In this document: one piece after another, positions 15,912 to 23,549 of the stretch
Numbering within the stretch: the stretch's first letter is position 1
Layout of the letters: each line of letters starts with the position of its first letter
Virus record (IMG/VR): IMGVR_UViG_3300023179_000027
Location: 62,001 to 126,000 of that record
Origin: a virus
Length of the DNA: 64,000 nucleotides
Direction: 5' to 3' (one strand)
Translations under genes and position numbers: made by a program
The notes under the pieces: generated by a model
The model's database searches: none
Told to the model about the DNA's origin: nothing
Seen by the model: only the letters and a program-made list of their open reading frames with translations

Positions 15912-16301
15912 ATGACTATGCATCTTGCTCATCCCGCACTTTCAACGACAGGCAAACGCAAAGGTAAGGTCAAGTTTGCTTCAAGTGATGCTAAACGTAA
16001 AGCAGAGGAACTCAAGTTAGAATGGGAACGTAAGCAAGCAGAGTGGGCTAACATGAGTAAGCCTGTCCTTCAATCACGGCCGCTTACCCGTCCGTTCCCC
16101 AAACTTGGACCTCCACCTGGGCGTGAGACTAAACACTTTCCCAGTTTAGACACAGGTGTAAAGGGTGCTGTTAACATCCGTGCTATTCCTACTTACACTG
16201 GGGATAAAATTATTGGCATTGGCACTATGCACAAGTCTAACGCTGTGCCCATTTTCAGCAGTCAAGAGGCTGAGGATATCAGTAAAATGCGTAGAGGATA
16301 G
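15912..16301 (+). CDS. Conserved phage protein, Lys-rich helical N-terminus
   Basis: 129 aa. A basic helix (SSDAKRKAEELKLEWERKQ) is followed by a Pro-rich linker and a conserved C-terminal MHKSNAVPIFSSQEAEDI. I recognise the pattern from small phage proteins but know no function. Confidence 0.65.
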   Translation: MTMHLAHPALSTTGKRKGKVKFASSDAKRKAEELKLEWERKQAEWANMSKPVLQSRPLTRPFPKLGPPPGRETKHFPSLDTGVKGAVNIRAIPTYTGDKIIGIGTMHKSNAVPIFSSQEAEDISKMRRG

Positions 16302-16307
16302 TAAATA
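16302..16307 (+). promoter_or_regulatory. TAAATA late-type motif
   Basis: TAAATA 18 nt before the ATG at 16326 with AAAGGAA in between, so a conventional leader with ribosome site. Confidence 0.4.
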
Positions 16308-16325
16308 CAAGAAAGGAATATTATT

Positions 16326-16736
16326 ATGAAAAAACTAATTGCACTATTATTTGCTACTATTGCTAGTGTGTCAAATGCTCAAGGTTACATGGACCAGTCT
16401 GTACAGGTCGTAAGTGTCCAACCCAAATACATGACTACTTATCAGAAACATTGTACTCAAACAATGCTTACGCCAAGTGATAATAGCGGCGTGGGTACGG
16501 TATTAGGTGGTATTGCAGGTGGTATAATTGGTAACCAAGTTGGACGAGGTGATGGCAATACAGCCGCTACAGTAGCAGGAGCAGTCATTGGTGGTATGGT
16601 TGGTAATCGAATTGGACAAGATCAAGTAAATCAAAATGTTGCTACACAATGTACTAATGTACCAGTTCAACGACAAATTGGAGAGGTTGTTACTGTAAGT
16701 TACAAAGGACGCTTGTATTCATTTGAATCAAGATAA
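16326..16736 (+). CDS. Exported glycine-zipper protein (17-kDa antigen/SlyB-like)
   Basis: 136 aa. The signal peptide (MKKLIALLFATIASVSNA) ends in A-x-A. A double glycine zipper at about 57-97 (GVGTVLGGIAGGIIGNQVG, then a second VGNRIG block) is typical of the outer-membrane 17-kDa antigen family. Two Cys flank it. The family sits in the outer membrane or periplasm. A phage copy may alter the infected cell envelope. Confidence 0.78.
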   Translation: MKKLIALLFATIASVSNAQGYMDQSVQVVSVQPKYMTTYQKHCTQTMLTPSDNSGVGTVLGGIAGGIIGNQVGRGDGNTAATVAGAVIGGMVGNRIGQDQVNQNVATQCTNVPVQRQIGEVVTVSYKGRLYSFESR

Positions 16737-16739
16737 TGA

Positions 16740-17246
16740 ATGCCTGACTTTCCTTACATCATTTCCCACTTTAAGGAACATAAAGAACTTAAAAAATCAG
16801 TTCTTAAATCTATTCATAATATGCGAATAGAAAGTGTGAATAATGGTGAAGAAATTATTACAAAAAGTGATTGGTATTTACCAAAAGAAACCATAAGACC
16901 ATATATGGAAATATTGTCTGTCCCACTCGACAATCATTTACATGAAGTTTTCTATAAAATAAAATATTATAATTATAAAGTACAGAACTTTTGGTTTAAT
17001 CAGTATAAATTTAATGCTACTCATGGAAAACATCAACACCATGGAATTAGTTGGGTATGTATTTATTATTTGGATATTCCAAAACATACCCCAATAACAC
17101 ATTTTATAAATTTATTTGATGAAGAAGTATTTGTTCCTGAAGTAAATGAGGGTGATATTATTACATTTCCAGGATTTATTTGGCATTACTCACCACCAAA
17201 TACTTCGGATAAAACCAAAACAATAATTAGTTTAAACATAAAATAA
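16740..17246 (+). CDS. 2OG-Fe(II) oxygenase-like protein
   Basis: 168 aa. GKHQHHGISWVCIYYLDIP supplies a His cluster (H-x-H) and FPGFIWHYSPPN supplies the distal His, the order seen in phage 2-oxoglutarate/Fe(II) oxygenases. The final 2OG-binding basic residue would be K in DKTKTIISLNIK. A second, longer relative is at 59140. Substrate unknown. Confidence 0.6.
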   Translation: MPDFPYIISHFKEHKELKKSVLKSIHNMRIESVNNGEEIITKSDWYLPKETIRPYMEILSVPLDNHLHEVFYKIKYYNYKVQNFWFNQYKFNATHGKHQHHGISWVCIYYLDIPKHTPITHFINLFDEEVFVPEVNEGDIITFPGFIWHYSPPNTSDKTKTIISLNIK

Positions 17247-17248
17247 AG

Positions 17249-17458
17249 ATGGTCGTGAGGGTGTTAAATAAAAAAATTTGGCCTTATCAAGTAAACCTAC
17301 AAAGTAGCAGTGCTGATATAGAAGAAATTGAAGCATGGTTAATTAAAAAATTAGGACCTCACCGAGACCGTTGGAATGTGATTTATTATTATGACCAAGT
17401 AGTATTCTATTTTAAAGAAGGTAGTGATGCTACTATGTTTTCATTGAGGTGGGGATAG
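17249..17458 (+). CDS. Hypothetical small protein
   Basis: 69 aa, 2 nt after the previous stop. Trp/Tyr-rich with alternating strands. Its stop TAG overlaps the next GTG start. No family recognised. Confidence 0.55.
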   Translation: MVVRVLNKKIWPYQVNLQSSSADIEEIEAWLIKKLGPHRDRWNVIYYYDQVVFYFKEGSDATMFSLRWG

Positions 17459-17724
17459 TGGCCGTAATAAAACCATTTCAAGATTATGATGATGATGACC
17501 CTGAACTTGCAAGGCGAATAAATCGTTGGAAATTTTGGCAGTCATTAAAAGAGATTAGAAAAGAATTTATGGGTGATCGTGTGGCATTTGATATTGAAAG
17601 TTTTAATGAATACATCGCAAAAACATATGGATTAAAGTTATTGACTACAGATGGTAATATTACCGATGGATTTGACATTATTGACGAAAAATTGTATACT
17701 ATATATTTACTTAAACACGGGTGA
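17458..17724 (+). CDS. Hypothetical small protein
   Basis: 88 aa. GTG at 17458 is chosen because GAGGTGGGG lies directly before it and it overlaps the upstream stop (TAGTG). Starts with an acidic run (DYDDDDPE). Function unknown. Confidence 0.55.
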   Translation: MAVIKPFQDYDDDDPELARRINRWKFWQSLKEIRKEFMGDRVAFDIESFNEYIAKTYGLKLLTTDGNITDGFDIIDEKLYTIYLLKHG

Positions 17725-17727
17725 AAC

Positions 17728-18024
17728 ATGCGTAAGATTATTATAAATGATGATTGGGGCGGATTTGGTCTAAGCTTTGAAGCCATGCAACTGTATGATA
17801 AATTGTCTGGATTAAAACCAATTACTGATGACCATGGTAATGATTATATGGATTTAAAACGTGATGACCCCGTTTTAGTACGAGTAGTTGAGCAATTAGG
17901 TAATAAAGCAAATGGTATGTATGCCAGTTTAAAAATTGTTGAGATACCTGAAGATGTAGAATGGATAATTGTAGAATATGACGGTGTTGAGCATGTCGCA
18001 GAAAAACATAGAACTTGGAGTTAA
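17728..18024 (+). CDS. Hypothetical small protein
   Basis: 98 aa, in line with the preceding small genes. C-terminus IVEIPEDVEWIIVEYDG looks like a pair of beta strands. Function unknown. Confidence 0.6.
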   Translation: MRKIIINDDWGGFGLSFEAMQLYDKLSGLKPITDDHGNDYMDLKRDDPVLVRVVEQLGNKANGMYASLKIVEIPEDVEWIIVEYDGVEHVAEKHRTWS

Positions 18025-18025
18025 A

Positions 18026-18214
18026 ATGAAAACAAATATAAAACAATTGGCTAAAAAGCACCTTTATACCGTTAAAGGTGAGACTTTTTGGGAAGCAGAA
18101 GGTTATGAGGAGTTTGCAAAAGAAATTATTGAAATTTGTGCAGGCACAGTTGATCATATCAATATGACAGGTAATGGGACTATCGGAGATTTAATTAGAT
18201 CAAAGTTTGAGTAA
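18026..18214 (+). CDS. Hypothetical small protein
   Basis: 62 aa. ATG 18026 is preferred because TTGGAG lies 6-7 nt upstream; longer in-frame starts overlap the previous gene. No motif recognised. Confidence 0.55.
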   Translation: MKTNIKQLAKKHLYTVKGETFWEAEGYEEFAKEIIEICAGTVDHINMTGNGTIGDLIRSKFE

Positions 18215-18222
18215 GGATTATT

Positions 18223-19062
18223 ATGAAAGTTGCGCTTATTAGTGATGTACACCTAGAGTTTGGTGATTGTTTTTTTGAAAATACCGAGAATGCTGAAGTA
18301 TTAATTTTAGGTGGAGATATTTTAATTGCTCAGGATTTACATGATTTTAAAAATATGGGTGAACTATCGCTTTATCAAAAAGTGTTAAGCAAAAGATATG
18401 AGGCTGCAGTTAGATACAGGGAATTTTTACAACGGTGTAGTGAACAATTTAACAATGTTATTTATATTGCAGGAAATCATGAATTTTATCATGGAAAATT
18501 TCCTATAGGCTTAGATTACCTTAGAGAAGAATGTGCAAATTATAAAAACATAAACTTTTTAGAAAATAGCTTAGTAAATATTAATGAAACATGTTTTATA
18601 GGTTGTACTTTATGGACTGATATGAATAATAATGATCCAATTACAATTAATTTTGTCCAAAAAAATATGAATGATTTTTTGGTAGTAAGACATAATGAAC
18701 AAGAATATCGTAAATTTAAACCAATGGACACAGTAATTACGCACAGAAGTAGTGTGAATTATATTAAACAGGTTATTCAAAACGAACCAAATAAATCATA
18801 TGTAGTAATTGGTCATCATGCTCCTAGTAAAAAAAGTACTAAACCTAAATATGAAAAAGATTTTCACATGAACGGAGCATATAGCAGTGATTTGTCAAAC
18901 TTTATTTTAGACAATCCACAAATAAAAGTTTGGACACACGGGCATACACATGATCCGTTTGATTACATGATAGGAACCACACGAATTTTGTGTAATCCAC
19001 GTGGATACGTAGGATTGGAAGTCGATGATGAAAAAGGTAATTTGGTATATTTTGACGTTTAA
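18223..19062 (+). CDS. Calcineurin-like metallophosphoesterase
   Basis: 279 aa. All metal motifs are visible: SDVHLE (D-x-H), GGDI (GD), AGNHEF (GNHE), IGHHAPS (GHH) and THGHTHDP (GHTH). It would hydrolyse a phosphoester, but the substrate (nucleotide, nucleic acid or phosphoprotein) cannot be told. Shine-Dalgarno AAGGAT lies before the ATG. It is the intact counterpart of the degenerate copy at 9303. Confidence 0.88.
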   Translation: MKVALISDVHLEFGDCFFENTENAEVLILGGDILIAQDLHDFKNMGELSLYQKVLSKRYEAAVRYREFLQRCSEQFNNVIYIAGNHEFYHGKFPIGLDYLREECANYKNINFLENSLVNINETCFIGCTLWTDMNNNDPITINFVQKNMNDFLVVRHNEQEYRKFKPMDTVITHRSSVNYIKQVIQNEPNKSYVVIGHHAPSKKSTKPKYEKDFHMNGAYSSDLSNFILDNPQIKVWTHGHTHDPFDYMIGTTRILCNPRGYVGLEVDDEKGNLVYFDV

Positions 19063-19110
19063 TTGCCCAAAAATCTTGTTAATTAGTCAAAAATTTGTTA
19101 CTATATAACA

Positions 19111-19133
19111 CGTTGCTAGACAACGATTTTTTT
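19111..19133 (+). promoter_or_regulatory. Attenuator-like hairpin before winged-helix gene
   Basis: CGTTG (19111-19115), CTAGA loop, CAACG (19121-19125), A, then seven T. An intrinsic-terminator shape sits directly upstream of the ribosome site AAGAGGA and the ATG at 19145, so it may stop read-through from upstream or attenuate the gene. Confidence 0.5.
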
Positions 19134-19144
19134 AAGAGGAAAAT

Positions 19145-19405
19145 ATGAGAGAAACAAAACAGAGTCGTCTTTTAGAGGCACTACGTAGCGGTGAAGAACT
19201 CACTGCTGCTCAAATCAGCGAACGCTTTGGTATTAAGAATCCTACTGCGACAGTTAGTGATTTGCGTTTTTCTGGTTTTGCAGTTTACGCTAACCAGCGT
19301 AAGGGTAGTAATGGTCGCACCACAACTAAATATCGTTTAGGTACTCCTAGTCGTAAAGTTGTTGCTGCAGGTTATCGTGCCCTTGCAATGGGCATGGCTG
19401 TATAA
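19145..19405 (+). CDS. Winged-helix DNA-binding protein
   Basis: 86 aa. Helix-turn-helix (ELTAAQISERFGIKNPTATV) followed by SDLRFSGF and a basic wing (NQRKGSNGRTTTKYRLG). Likely a small DNA-binding regulator. AAGAGGA ribosome site; flanked by hairpins on both sides, so it is transcribed as its own unit. Confidence 0.75.
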   Translation: MRETKQSRLLEALRSGEELTAAQISERFGIKNPTATVSDLRFSGFAVYANQRKGSNGRTTTKYRLGTPSRKVVAAGYRALAMGMAV

Positions 19406-19427
19406 TCTCGGGAGAGATAATAGTTTA

Positions 19428-19455
19428 AGACGGGCGCTGCAAGCCCGTCTTTTTT
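19428..19455 (+). terminator. Intrinsic terminator
   Basis: AAGACGGGC (19428-19436), loop GCTGCA, GCCCGTCTT (19443-19451) followed by TTTT. A strong GC-rich stem just after the winged-helix gene. Confidence 0.88.
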
Positions 19456-19469
19456 CATACAAAAAACTT

Positions 19470-19991
19470 ATGGAACTATTTCATAAATTAATGGATAAGT
19501 TGGGAAGATACAGAGTTATTCCAGATCGTAGAACTGGTAAAGACTATATGTATAGGTATTACTTAGTTTTTAAAGACAGAAAAAATTTTCCATTTAATGT
19601 TACTTTACATAAAATTATACGTAGTGATGATCCAATTATGCATGATCATCCTTGGAATTATTGCACAATAATTTTAAAAGGTGGATATTGGGAACATACT
19701 CCTATTTTTAATAGTGAGGGTAGATATGTTAAGGATCAGGTAGTTTGGCGTGGTTCAGGTAGTATAATTACACGCAAAGCATCTGAATATCATTGGTTAG
19801 AATTAGATCCTAAAGTAGGACCAGTTACTACTTTGTTTATAATGGGAAAGCAAAAAAAAGACTGGGGATTCTTAGTAGAAAGTAAAACTGGTAAGCATCG
19901 TTGGATAAGACACGATTTTTATTTAACTGATTGGAAAAACTATCATAATAGAGTTGTAGTACCAAAAATAGAAAAGGACAAAATAGAATGA
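19470..19991 (+). CDS. Cupin-like protein
   Basis: 173 aa. ATG 19470 is used because a start further upstream would lie inside the terminator. IMHDHPWNYCTIILKGGYWE carries the cupin His cluster and the glycine-rich strand, and SEYHWLEL supplies a later His. This looks like a metal-binding beta-barrel related to phage cupins. Enzymatic role unknown. Confidence 0.65.
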   Translation: MELFHKLMDKLGRYRVIPDRRTGKDYMYRYYLVFKDRKNFPFNVTLHKIIRSDDPIMHDHPWNYCTIILKGGYWEHTPIFNSEGRYVKDQVVWRGSGSIITRKASEYHWLELDPKVGPVTTLFIMGKQKKDWGFLVESKTGKHRWIRHDFYLTDWKNYHNRVVVPKIEKDKIE

Positions 19992-20266
19992 ACCATCAAA
20001 CAGATGAAATTCTGACTATATTGCAAGAAGAATGCGGAGAGGTAGTGGTTGCAGTAAGTAAGTGCAAACGATTTGGTTTACATGATTTAATTCCAAATAC
20101 TAAAGAATCAAATGTCAAACGTTTAGCAAAAGAGATTGGAGATTTTTACGCAATGGTAGATTTGTTAATTGACCAAAAATTATTTACTATGGATGAAATT
20201 AACGAGTACAAACTTGAGAAGTTTGCTAAGTTAAAGAAATGGTCTAACATAAAAGTTAATAAATAA
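19988..20266 (+). CDS. MazG-like NTP pyrophosphohydrolase
   Basis: 92 aa. EECGE (E-E-x-x-E) and EIGDF (E-x-x-D) are the metal-binding pairs of the all-alpha NTP-PPase fold, separated by about 40 residues. Such phage proteins may clean the nucleotide pool or alter alarmone levels. ATGA overlap with the cupin-like gene. A second MazG-like gene is at 45788. Confidence 0.75.
   Translation: MNHQTDEILTILQEECGEVVVAVSKCKRFGLHDLIPNTKESNVKRLAKEIGDFYAMVDLLIDQKLFTMDEINEYKLEKFAKLKKWSNIKVNK
20260..20265 (+). promoter_or_regulatory. TAAATA late-type motif 5 nt before ATG
   Basis: TAAATA at 20260-20265 (across the upstream stop codon) and ATG at 20271; no Shine-Dalgarno between them. Confidence 0.45.
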
Positions 20267-20270
20267 CAAT

Positions 20271-20615
20271 ATGGAAAACGATTTTTACGCAGGAATCATT
20301 ATAGGTTTTGTATTAGGGATTTTTTTTATTTCTTTAAGAATACAAAACAAAGTTGATAGTTTGGTAAAAAATCAGTTGACCGAAGATTTAAAAAAGTTAG
20401 ATCGTCCAATATTATTTACAGAATTACATAATGATGTTATACTTGTTTATAATAATAATACTAACAATTTTGTATGTCAAGGTAAAAATTTAGATGAACT
20501 TGTTAAAAACTTGTCAACATGTAAGATTACAAAGGCTTTTTTAATACATCATATTGGCGCTAAAAAAATGGTTTATGCTATTCAAAATGATAGTTATACA
20601 GAATTAAAATCATGA
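20271..20615 (+). CDS. Membrane-anchored hypothetical protein
   Basis: 114 aa. A single N-terminal helix (AGIIIGFVLGIFFISL) anchors a soluble alpha/beta domain. No Shine-Dalgarno; TAAATA lies 5 nt upstream. ATGA overlap with the next gene. Confidence 0.6.
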   Translation: MENDFYAGIIIGFVLGIFFISLRIQNKVDSLVKNQLTEDLKKLDRPILFTELHNDVILVYNNNTNNFVCQGKNLDELVKNLSTCKITKAFLIHHIGAKKMVYAIQNDSYTELKS

Positions 20616-21148
20616 AAGTAAATATAGGTAATTATCGTAAAAGCAAAGGACGTAAAGTAAACGTAGAAATAAACGGGTACGATACTTGGAATTTAGATAG
20701 TACTTTAGCATATATTATTTTTCCTGCATTAGTTCAATTAAAAGAAACAAAACACGGCGTTCCTGGAGATTTTGTAAATGATGTAGGTGGAGAAGATTAC
20801 AACGAGCAAGGGTGTTTTGACTTTTACAGTGAGACACATAAAGAAGCATGGGATGAGGCTTCTAAGAAATGGGATGAAGTATTAGATAAAATGATTTGGT
20901 CTTTTTATCAATTAATAATTGACTACGACAAGAAATATCATTATGGAAAACATGGTGTGTATGATTTTACTGATACAGGGAAAACTATATTAAACCCAGT
21001 GACTGGTAAAGTAGAAAAAACGTTTGCAATGGTTGATAGAAACCCAAATAGTCATTGGTTAGATTATGAGGGATTAGAAGAACATAATAAAAGAATACAA
21101 GAAGGCTTAGAATTATTTGGTAAGTATTACAGGTCTCTATGGGACTAG
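20612..21148 (+). CDS. Conserved phage hypothetical protein
   Basis: 178 aa. The N-terminal GYDTWNLDSTLAYIIFPAL and QLKETKHGVP blocks resemble a family of hypothetical phage proteins. Rich in Trp/Tyr/Asp. Function unknown. Confidence 0.7.
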   Translation: MKVNIGNYRKSKGRKVNVEINGYDTWNLDSTLAYIIFPALVQLKETKHGVPGDFVNDVGGEDYNEQGCFDFYSETHKEAWDEASKKWDEVLDKMIWSFYQLIIDYDKKYHYGKHGVYDFTDTGKTILNPVTGKVEKTFAMVDRNPNSHWLDYEGLEEHNKRIQEGLELFGKYYRSLWD

Positions 21149-21149
21149 T

Positions 21150-21410
21150 ATGAATAATTGGACACAAATTGTGGATAGTTTTAGTGAACATTATAAAATC
21201 AATTTAAAAAAGTTAGAAGTAACTGAAAAAGATTTAAGATTAGCAGAAAAAGAGTATGTTTTTAACAACCTAATAGATTCAACATCTTTTAGTGCGTATT
21301 TTGCTAAGAAATTTAAAATTTTTGATTATCATTTATTATACCCTATAAATAAATCATATGATGAACAAAAGCAGTATATTTTAAACAACTACATCAATTG
21401 CAAGTCCTAG
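21150..21410 (+). CDS. Hypothetical small protein
   Basis: 86 aa from ATG 21150, one base after the upstream stop. Charged and helical. Overlaps the following TTG-started gene by 13 nt. Confidence 0.55.
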   Translation: MNNWTQIVDSFSEHYKINLKKLEVTEKDLRLAEKEYVFNNLIDSTSFSAYFAKKFKIFDYHLLYPINKSYDEQKQYILNNYINCKS

Positions 21411-21595
21411 ATTATTCTACACAAGTATCAATAAAATATGGGGATTTAAACCATTATTTACAATGGTGTCAACATTATTGTAAGGGAAAATGGTCTGTTA
21501 ACATATTAGAAGAAGCAGGAAATGAGCCTGGATCTTATAATTTTCACTTTGACAACGAAATAGACTACATGACATTTATAGTATGGCAGAAGTAA
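21398..21595 (+). CDS. Hypothetical small protein, TTG start
   Basis: 65 aa. No ATG fits the start, so TTG 21398 is used. Two Cys and several Trp (WCQHYCKGKW). The reading frame is intact and overlaps neighbours on both sides, as usual here. Confidence 0.45.
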   Translation: MQVLDYSTQVSIKYGDLNHYLQWCQHYCKGKWSVNILEEAGNEPGSYNFHFDNEIDYMTFIVWQK

Positions 21596-21870
21596 TTTAC
21601 CTATTACATAGCACAGACAAATCTCATCTTGCAATATTAAAAGATAAGCATGTTACAAAACATATTTTGACTAAGTTAGTGTTTGGTGATTATATTTACT
21701 TAGAACTAGAAAGTGATATAAGTGATAAAGTTAAAAGTTATATTGTTTTAAAATATGGAGACAATATTAAACCAATAAGTTCTATCATTAGAGATTTTTC
21801 TCCAATCATGCATGTAGATTATACTATTAAAATTAGTCAGGAACAGAAACATTTGTTAGAAAAAAGCTAA
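21583..21870 (+). CDS. Hypothetical small protein
   Basis: 95 aa, overlapping the upstream gene by 13 nt. Alternating strand/helix pattern with no motif recognised. Confidence 0.55.
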   Translation: MAEVIYLLHSTDKSHLAILKDKHVTKHILTKLVFGDYIYLELESDISDKVKSYIVLKYGDNIKPISSIIRDFSPIMHVDYTIKISQEQKHLLEKS

Positions 21871-21873
21871 ATA
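21868..21873 (+). promoter_or_regulatory. TAAATA late-type motif
   Basis: GCTAAATA overlapping the upstream stop codon, followed by AAGGAG and ATG at 21891: late promoter plus ribosome site. Confidence 0.4.
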
Positions 21874-21890
21874 CAGCAAGGAGAAAACAA

Positions 21891-22601
21891 ATGGATATGC
21901 GTAGCCTGTTAAATTTAGTAGATGATATGAGCCAACAAGATGATGAAGGTCTTGTTGAGTTACATGATAGTTTTGACATTGAACTAAATGAAAGTTTTGT
22001 GATTGAGACAGGTGTGATTGGATTTACCGAAGATGGTATTATATTAGAAGGCGATGACAAAATATTAGAATTATTAGAGGTAAATGATATTATCCTAGAA
22101 GCAGTAGAGTTAGACGAGCGTATGGTAATGGGTGTAAGTAGTGATGCATCTAGCGCAGGAAGTAAAGTTCAAGGCGAGAGTGAAGAAATTACAGAATTTA
22201 AAGGCGTAAATGATAAAGAAAGAAAACAAGCTTTCACAATGCAAGCGAACCAATTACGCCAAAAAGGCTTTGTTCGTGCAGCACATGATACAGAAAAGAT
22301 TGCAAAAGACCTTTATAAACCAAATAGTACAAAACAAGTTGCTAAAGAAGATGACATGGATGAAGCTAAGTACCAAGGTCGTGAAGTACAACTTGGTAAA
22401 CCAATGGCAGGTGATGTAAAGAAATCAAAAGTATATGTACGTGGGCCTAAGGGAAATGTTGTCAAAGTAAATTTCGGCGACAAAAAGATGAAAATAAAGA
22501 AATCAAATCCAAAGCGTAGGAAATCATTTAGAGCACGCCATCGTTGTGAAAATCCAGGTCCACGTTGGAAGGCAAGATATTGGTCCTGTAGAGCTTGGTA
22601 A
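21891..22601 (+). CDS. Probable structural protein with Cys/Trp C-terminal tag
   Basis: 236 aa. The start MDMRSLLNLVDDM resembles the leaders of other putative capsid cargo but lacks a clean (I/L)-x-E. An acidic first half (residues 10-85) is followed by a basic second half. The C-terminus KSFRARHRCENPGPRWKA then YWSC..W is a tag I associate with marine T4-like phage structural proteins. Strong AAGGAG. Confidence 0.6.
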   Translation: MDMRSLLNLVDDMSQQDDEGLVELHDSFDIELNESFVIETGVIGFTEDGIILEGDDKILELLEVNDIILEAVELDERMVMGVSSDASSAGSKVQGESEEITEFKGVNDKERKQAFTMQANQLRQKGFVRAAHDTEKIAKDLYKPNSTKQVAKEDDMDEAKYQGREVQLGKPMAGDVKKSKVYVRGPKGNVVKVNFGDKKMKIKKSNPKRRKSFRARHRCENPGPRWKARYWSCRAW

Positions 22602-22610
22602 CCTTTTTTC

Positions 22611-22638
22611 TTGCATAATCTAAAATATAATATATAAT
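22611..22638 (+). promoter_or_regulatory. Promoter predicting a leaderless AbrB-like mRNA
   Basis: TTGCAT 22611-22616, 16-bp spacer, TATAAT 22633-22638. The ATG at 22645 is 6 nt after the -10, at the expected transcription start, and no Shine-Dalgarno is present. Confidence 0.6.
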
Positions 22639-22644
22639 AAAACT

Positions 22645-22830
22645 ATGTCTAATATAGGTCCAAGTCAAGAAAACGTAAGATATGAAGTTATTACGCAAGA
22701 AGATCCTGACACTGGAGATCTATACATTCCTATTCCACAACCACTTTTAGATAGGCTAGGATGGAAAGAAGGCATGAATGTGGATGTTGGAATAAATGCT
22801 AATGGAAAATTATATATTAAAAAAGCCTAA
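22645..22830 (+). CDS. AbrB/SpoVT-like small protein
   Basis: 61 aa. IPIPQPLLDRLGWKEGMNVD followed by a G-K-L-Y-I-K strand follows the swapped-hairpin AbrB pattern. Possibly a DNA-binding regulator or antitoxin-like protein, but no toxin partner is seen next to it. Leaderless-type start. Confidence 0.6.
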   Translation: MSNIGPSQENVRYEVITQEDPDTGDLYIPIPQPLLDRLGWKEGMNVDVGINANGKLYIKKA

Positions 22831-22832
22831 TT

Positions 22833-23309
22833 ATGGAAAATCAAGATACAATTAGTGGAATACTAGCACAAGATTTACTTAACCCTTACGATATGAACTC
22901 AAGTATCACTTTTGATTGTAGTAATATTGCTCCGTTAACTACAGGACAGATATCTTCACTTAATAATATTACTATTCAATCAACCACTACAGGAATTAAT
23001 AGTGGTCCATATACTATTCAACCCTTAGTTACACCTGGAACAAGTATATATGATAATACAGGTATATGGACTACTCAGCATCCAAGTCTTAAAGTACAAG
23101 GGGATGCAGAAGTAGGGGGTGATTTAAAATTAGGTGGTAAAAGTATTAAAAAAAGTTTAGAAAAAATAGAAGAAAAGTTAGCCATATTACATCCTAACAC
23201 TGAATTGGAAGAAAAATGGGAAAAGTTACGTGAATTGCGTAGACAATATATAGCGTGTGAAAAAGACATTATAGAAAAAGAGAAAATTTGGGAGACACTT
23301 AAAAAATAA
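22833..23309 (+). CDS. Phage structural-type protein with coiled-coil C-terminus
   Basis: 158 aa. The N-terminal half is Ser/Thr/Ile-rich and fibre-like; LKVQGDAEVGGDLKLGG is a beta-solenoid-like turn found in baseplate/fibre proteins. The last 60 residues form a charged coiled coil. Its relative at 54964 shares the fibre-plus-coiled-coil plan. Stop abuts the IF-1 ATG. Confidence 0.6.
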   Translation: MENQDTISGILAQDLLNPYDMNSSITFDCSNIAPLTTGQISSLNNITIQSTTTGINSGPYTIQPLVTPGTSIYDNTGIWTTQHPSLKVQGDAEVGGDLKLGGKSIKKSLEKIEEKLAILHPNTELEEKWEKLRELRRQYIACEKDIIEKEKIWETLKK

Positions 23310-23525
23310 ATGGCAAAAGAAGATGTAATAAAAATGGATGGTGAAGTAGTTGATGTATTACCAAACGCAATGTTTAGAATAAAATTGTCAACAGGTAATC
23401 AAGTTATGGGTTATATCTCAGGTAGAATGAGACAAAATGATATAAAAATTTTGTTAGGAGATAATGTAGAGATAGAATTTAGCCCATATGATTTGACCAA
23501 AGGTCGAGTTGTAAAGCGTAAGTAA
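23310..23525 (+). CDS. infA: Translation initiation factor IF-1
   Basis: 71 aa, exactly the size of bacterial IF-1. It starts [20 protein letters not shown] and keeps the S1-type OB fold hallmarks: [28 protein letters not shown] and [13 protein letters not shown]. These align with LPNTMFRVEL, HISGKMRKNYIRILTGD and TPYDLSKGRIVFR of E. coli IF-1. IF-1 occupies the ribosomal A site with IF-2 and IF-3. A phage-encoded copy is unusual. The gene starts at the base after the upstream stop and precedes a leaderless-type gene. Confidence 0.9.
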   Translation: MAKEDVIKMDGEVVDVLPNAMFRIKLSTGNQVMGYISGRMRQNDIKILLGDNVEIEFSPYDLTKGRVVKRK

Positions 23526-23539
23526 ATGTTTTAAAACGA

Positions 23540-23545
23540 TAAATA
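23540..23545 (+). promoter_or_regulatory. TAAATA late-type motif 4 nt before ATG
   Basis: GATAAATA with TAAATA at 23540-23545 and ATG at 23550, no Shine-Dalgarno. Confidence 0.5.
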
Positions 23546-23549
23546 CTGG

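Noticed and set aside
19359-19470. Longer 5' end for the cupin-like gene
   Set aside because: Would place the start inside the winged-helix gene and across a strong terminator; ATG 19470 is preferred.
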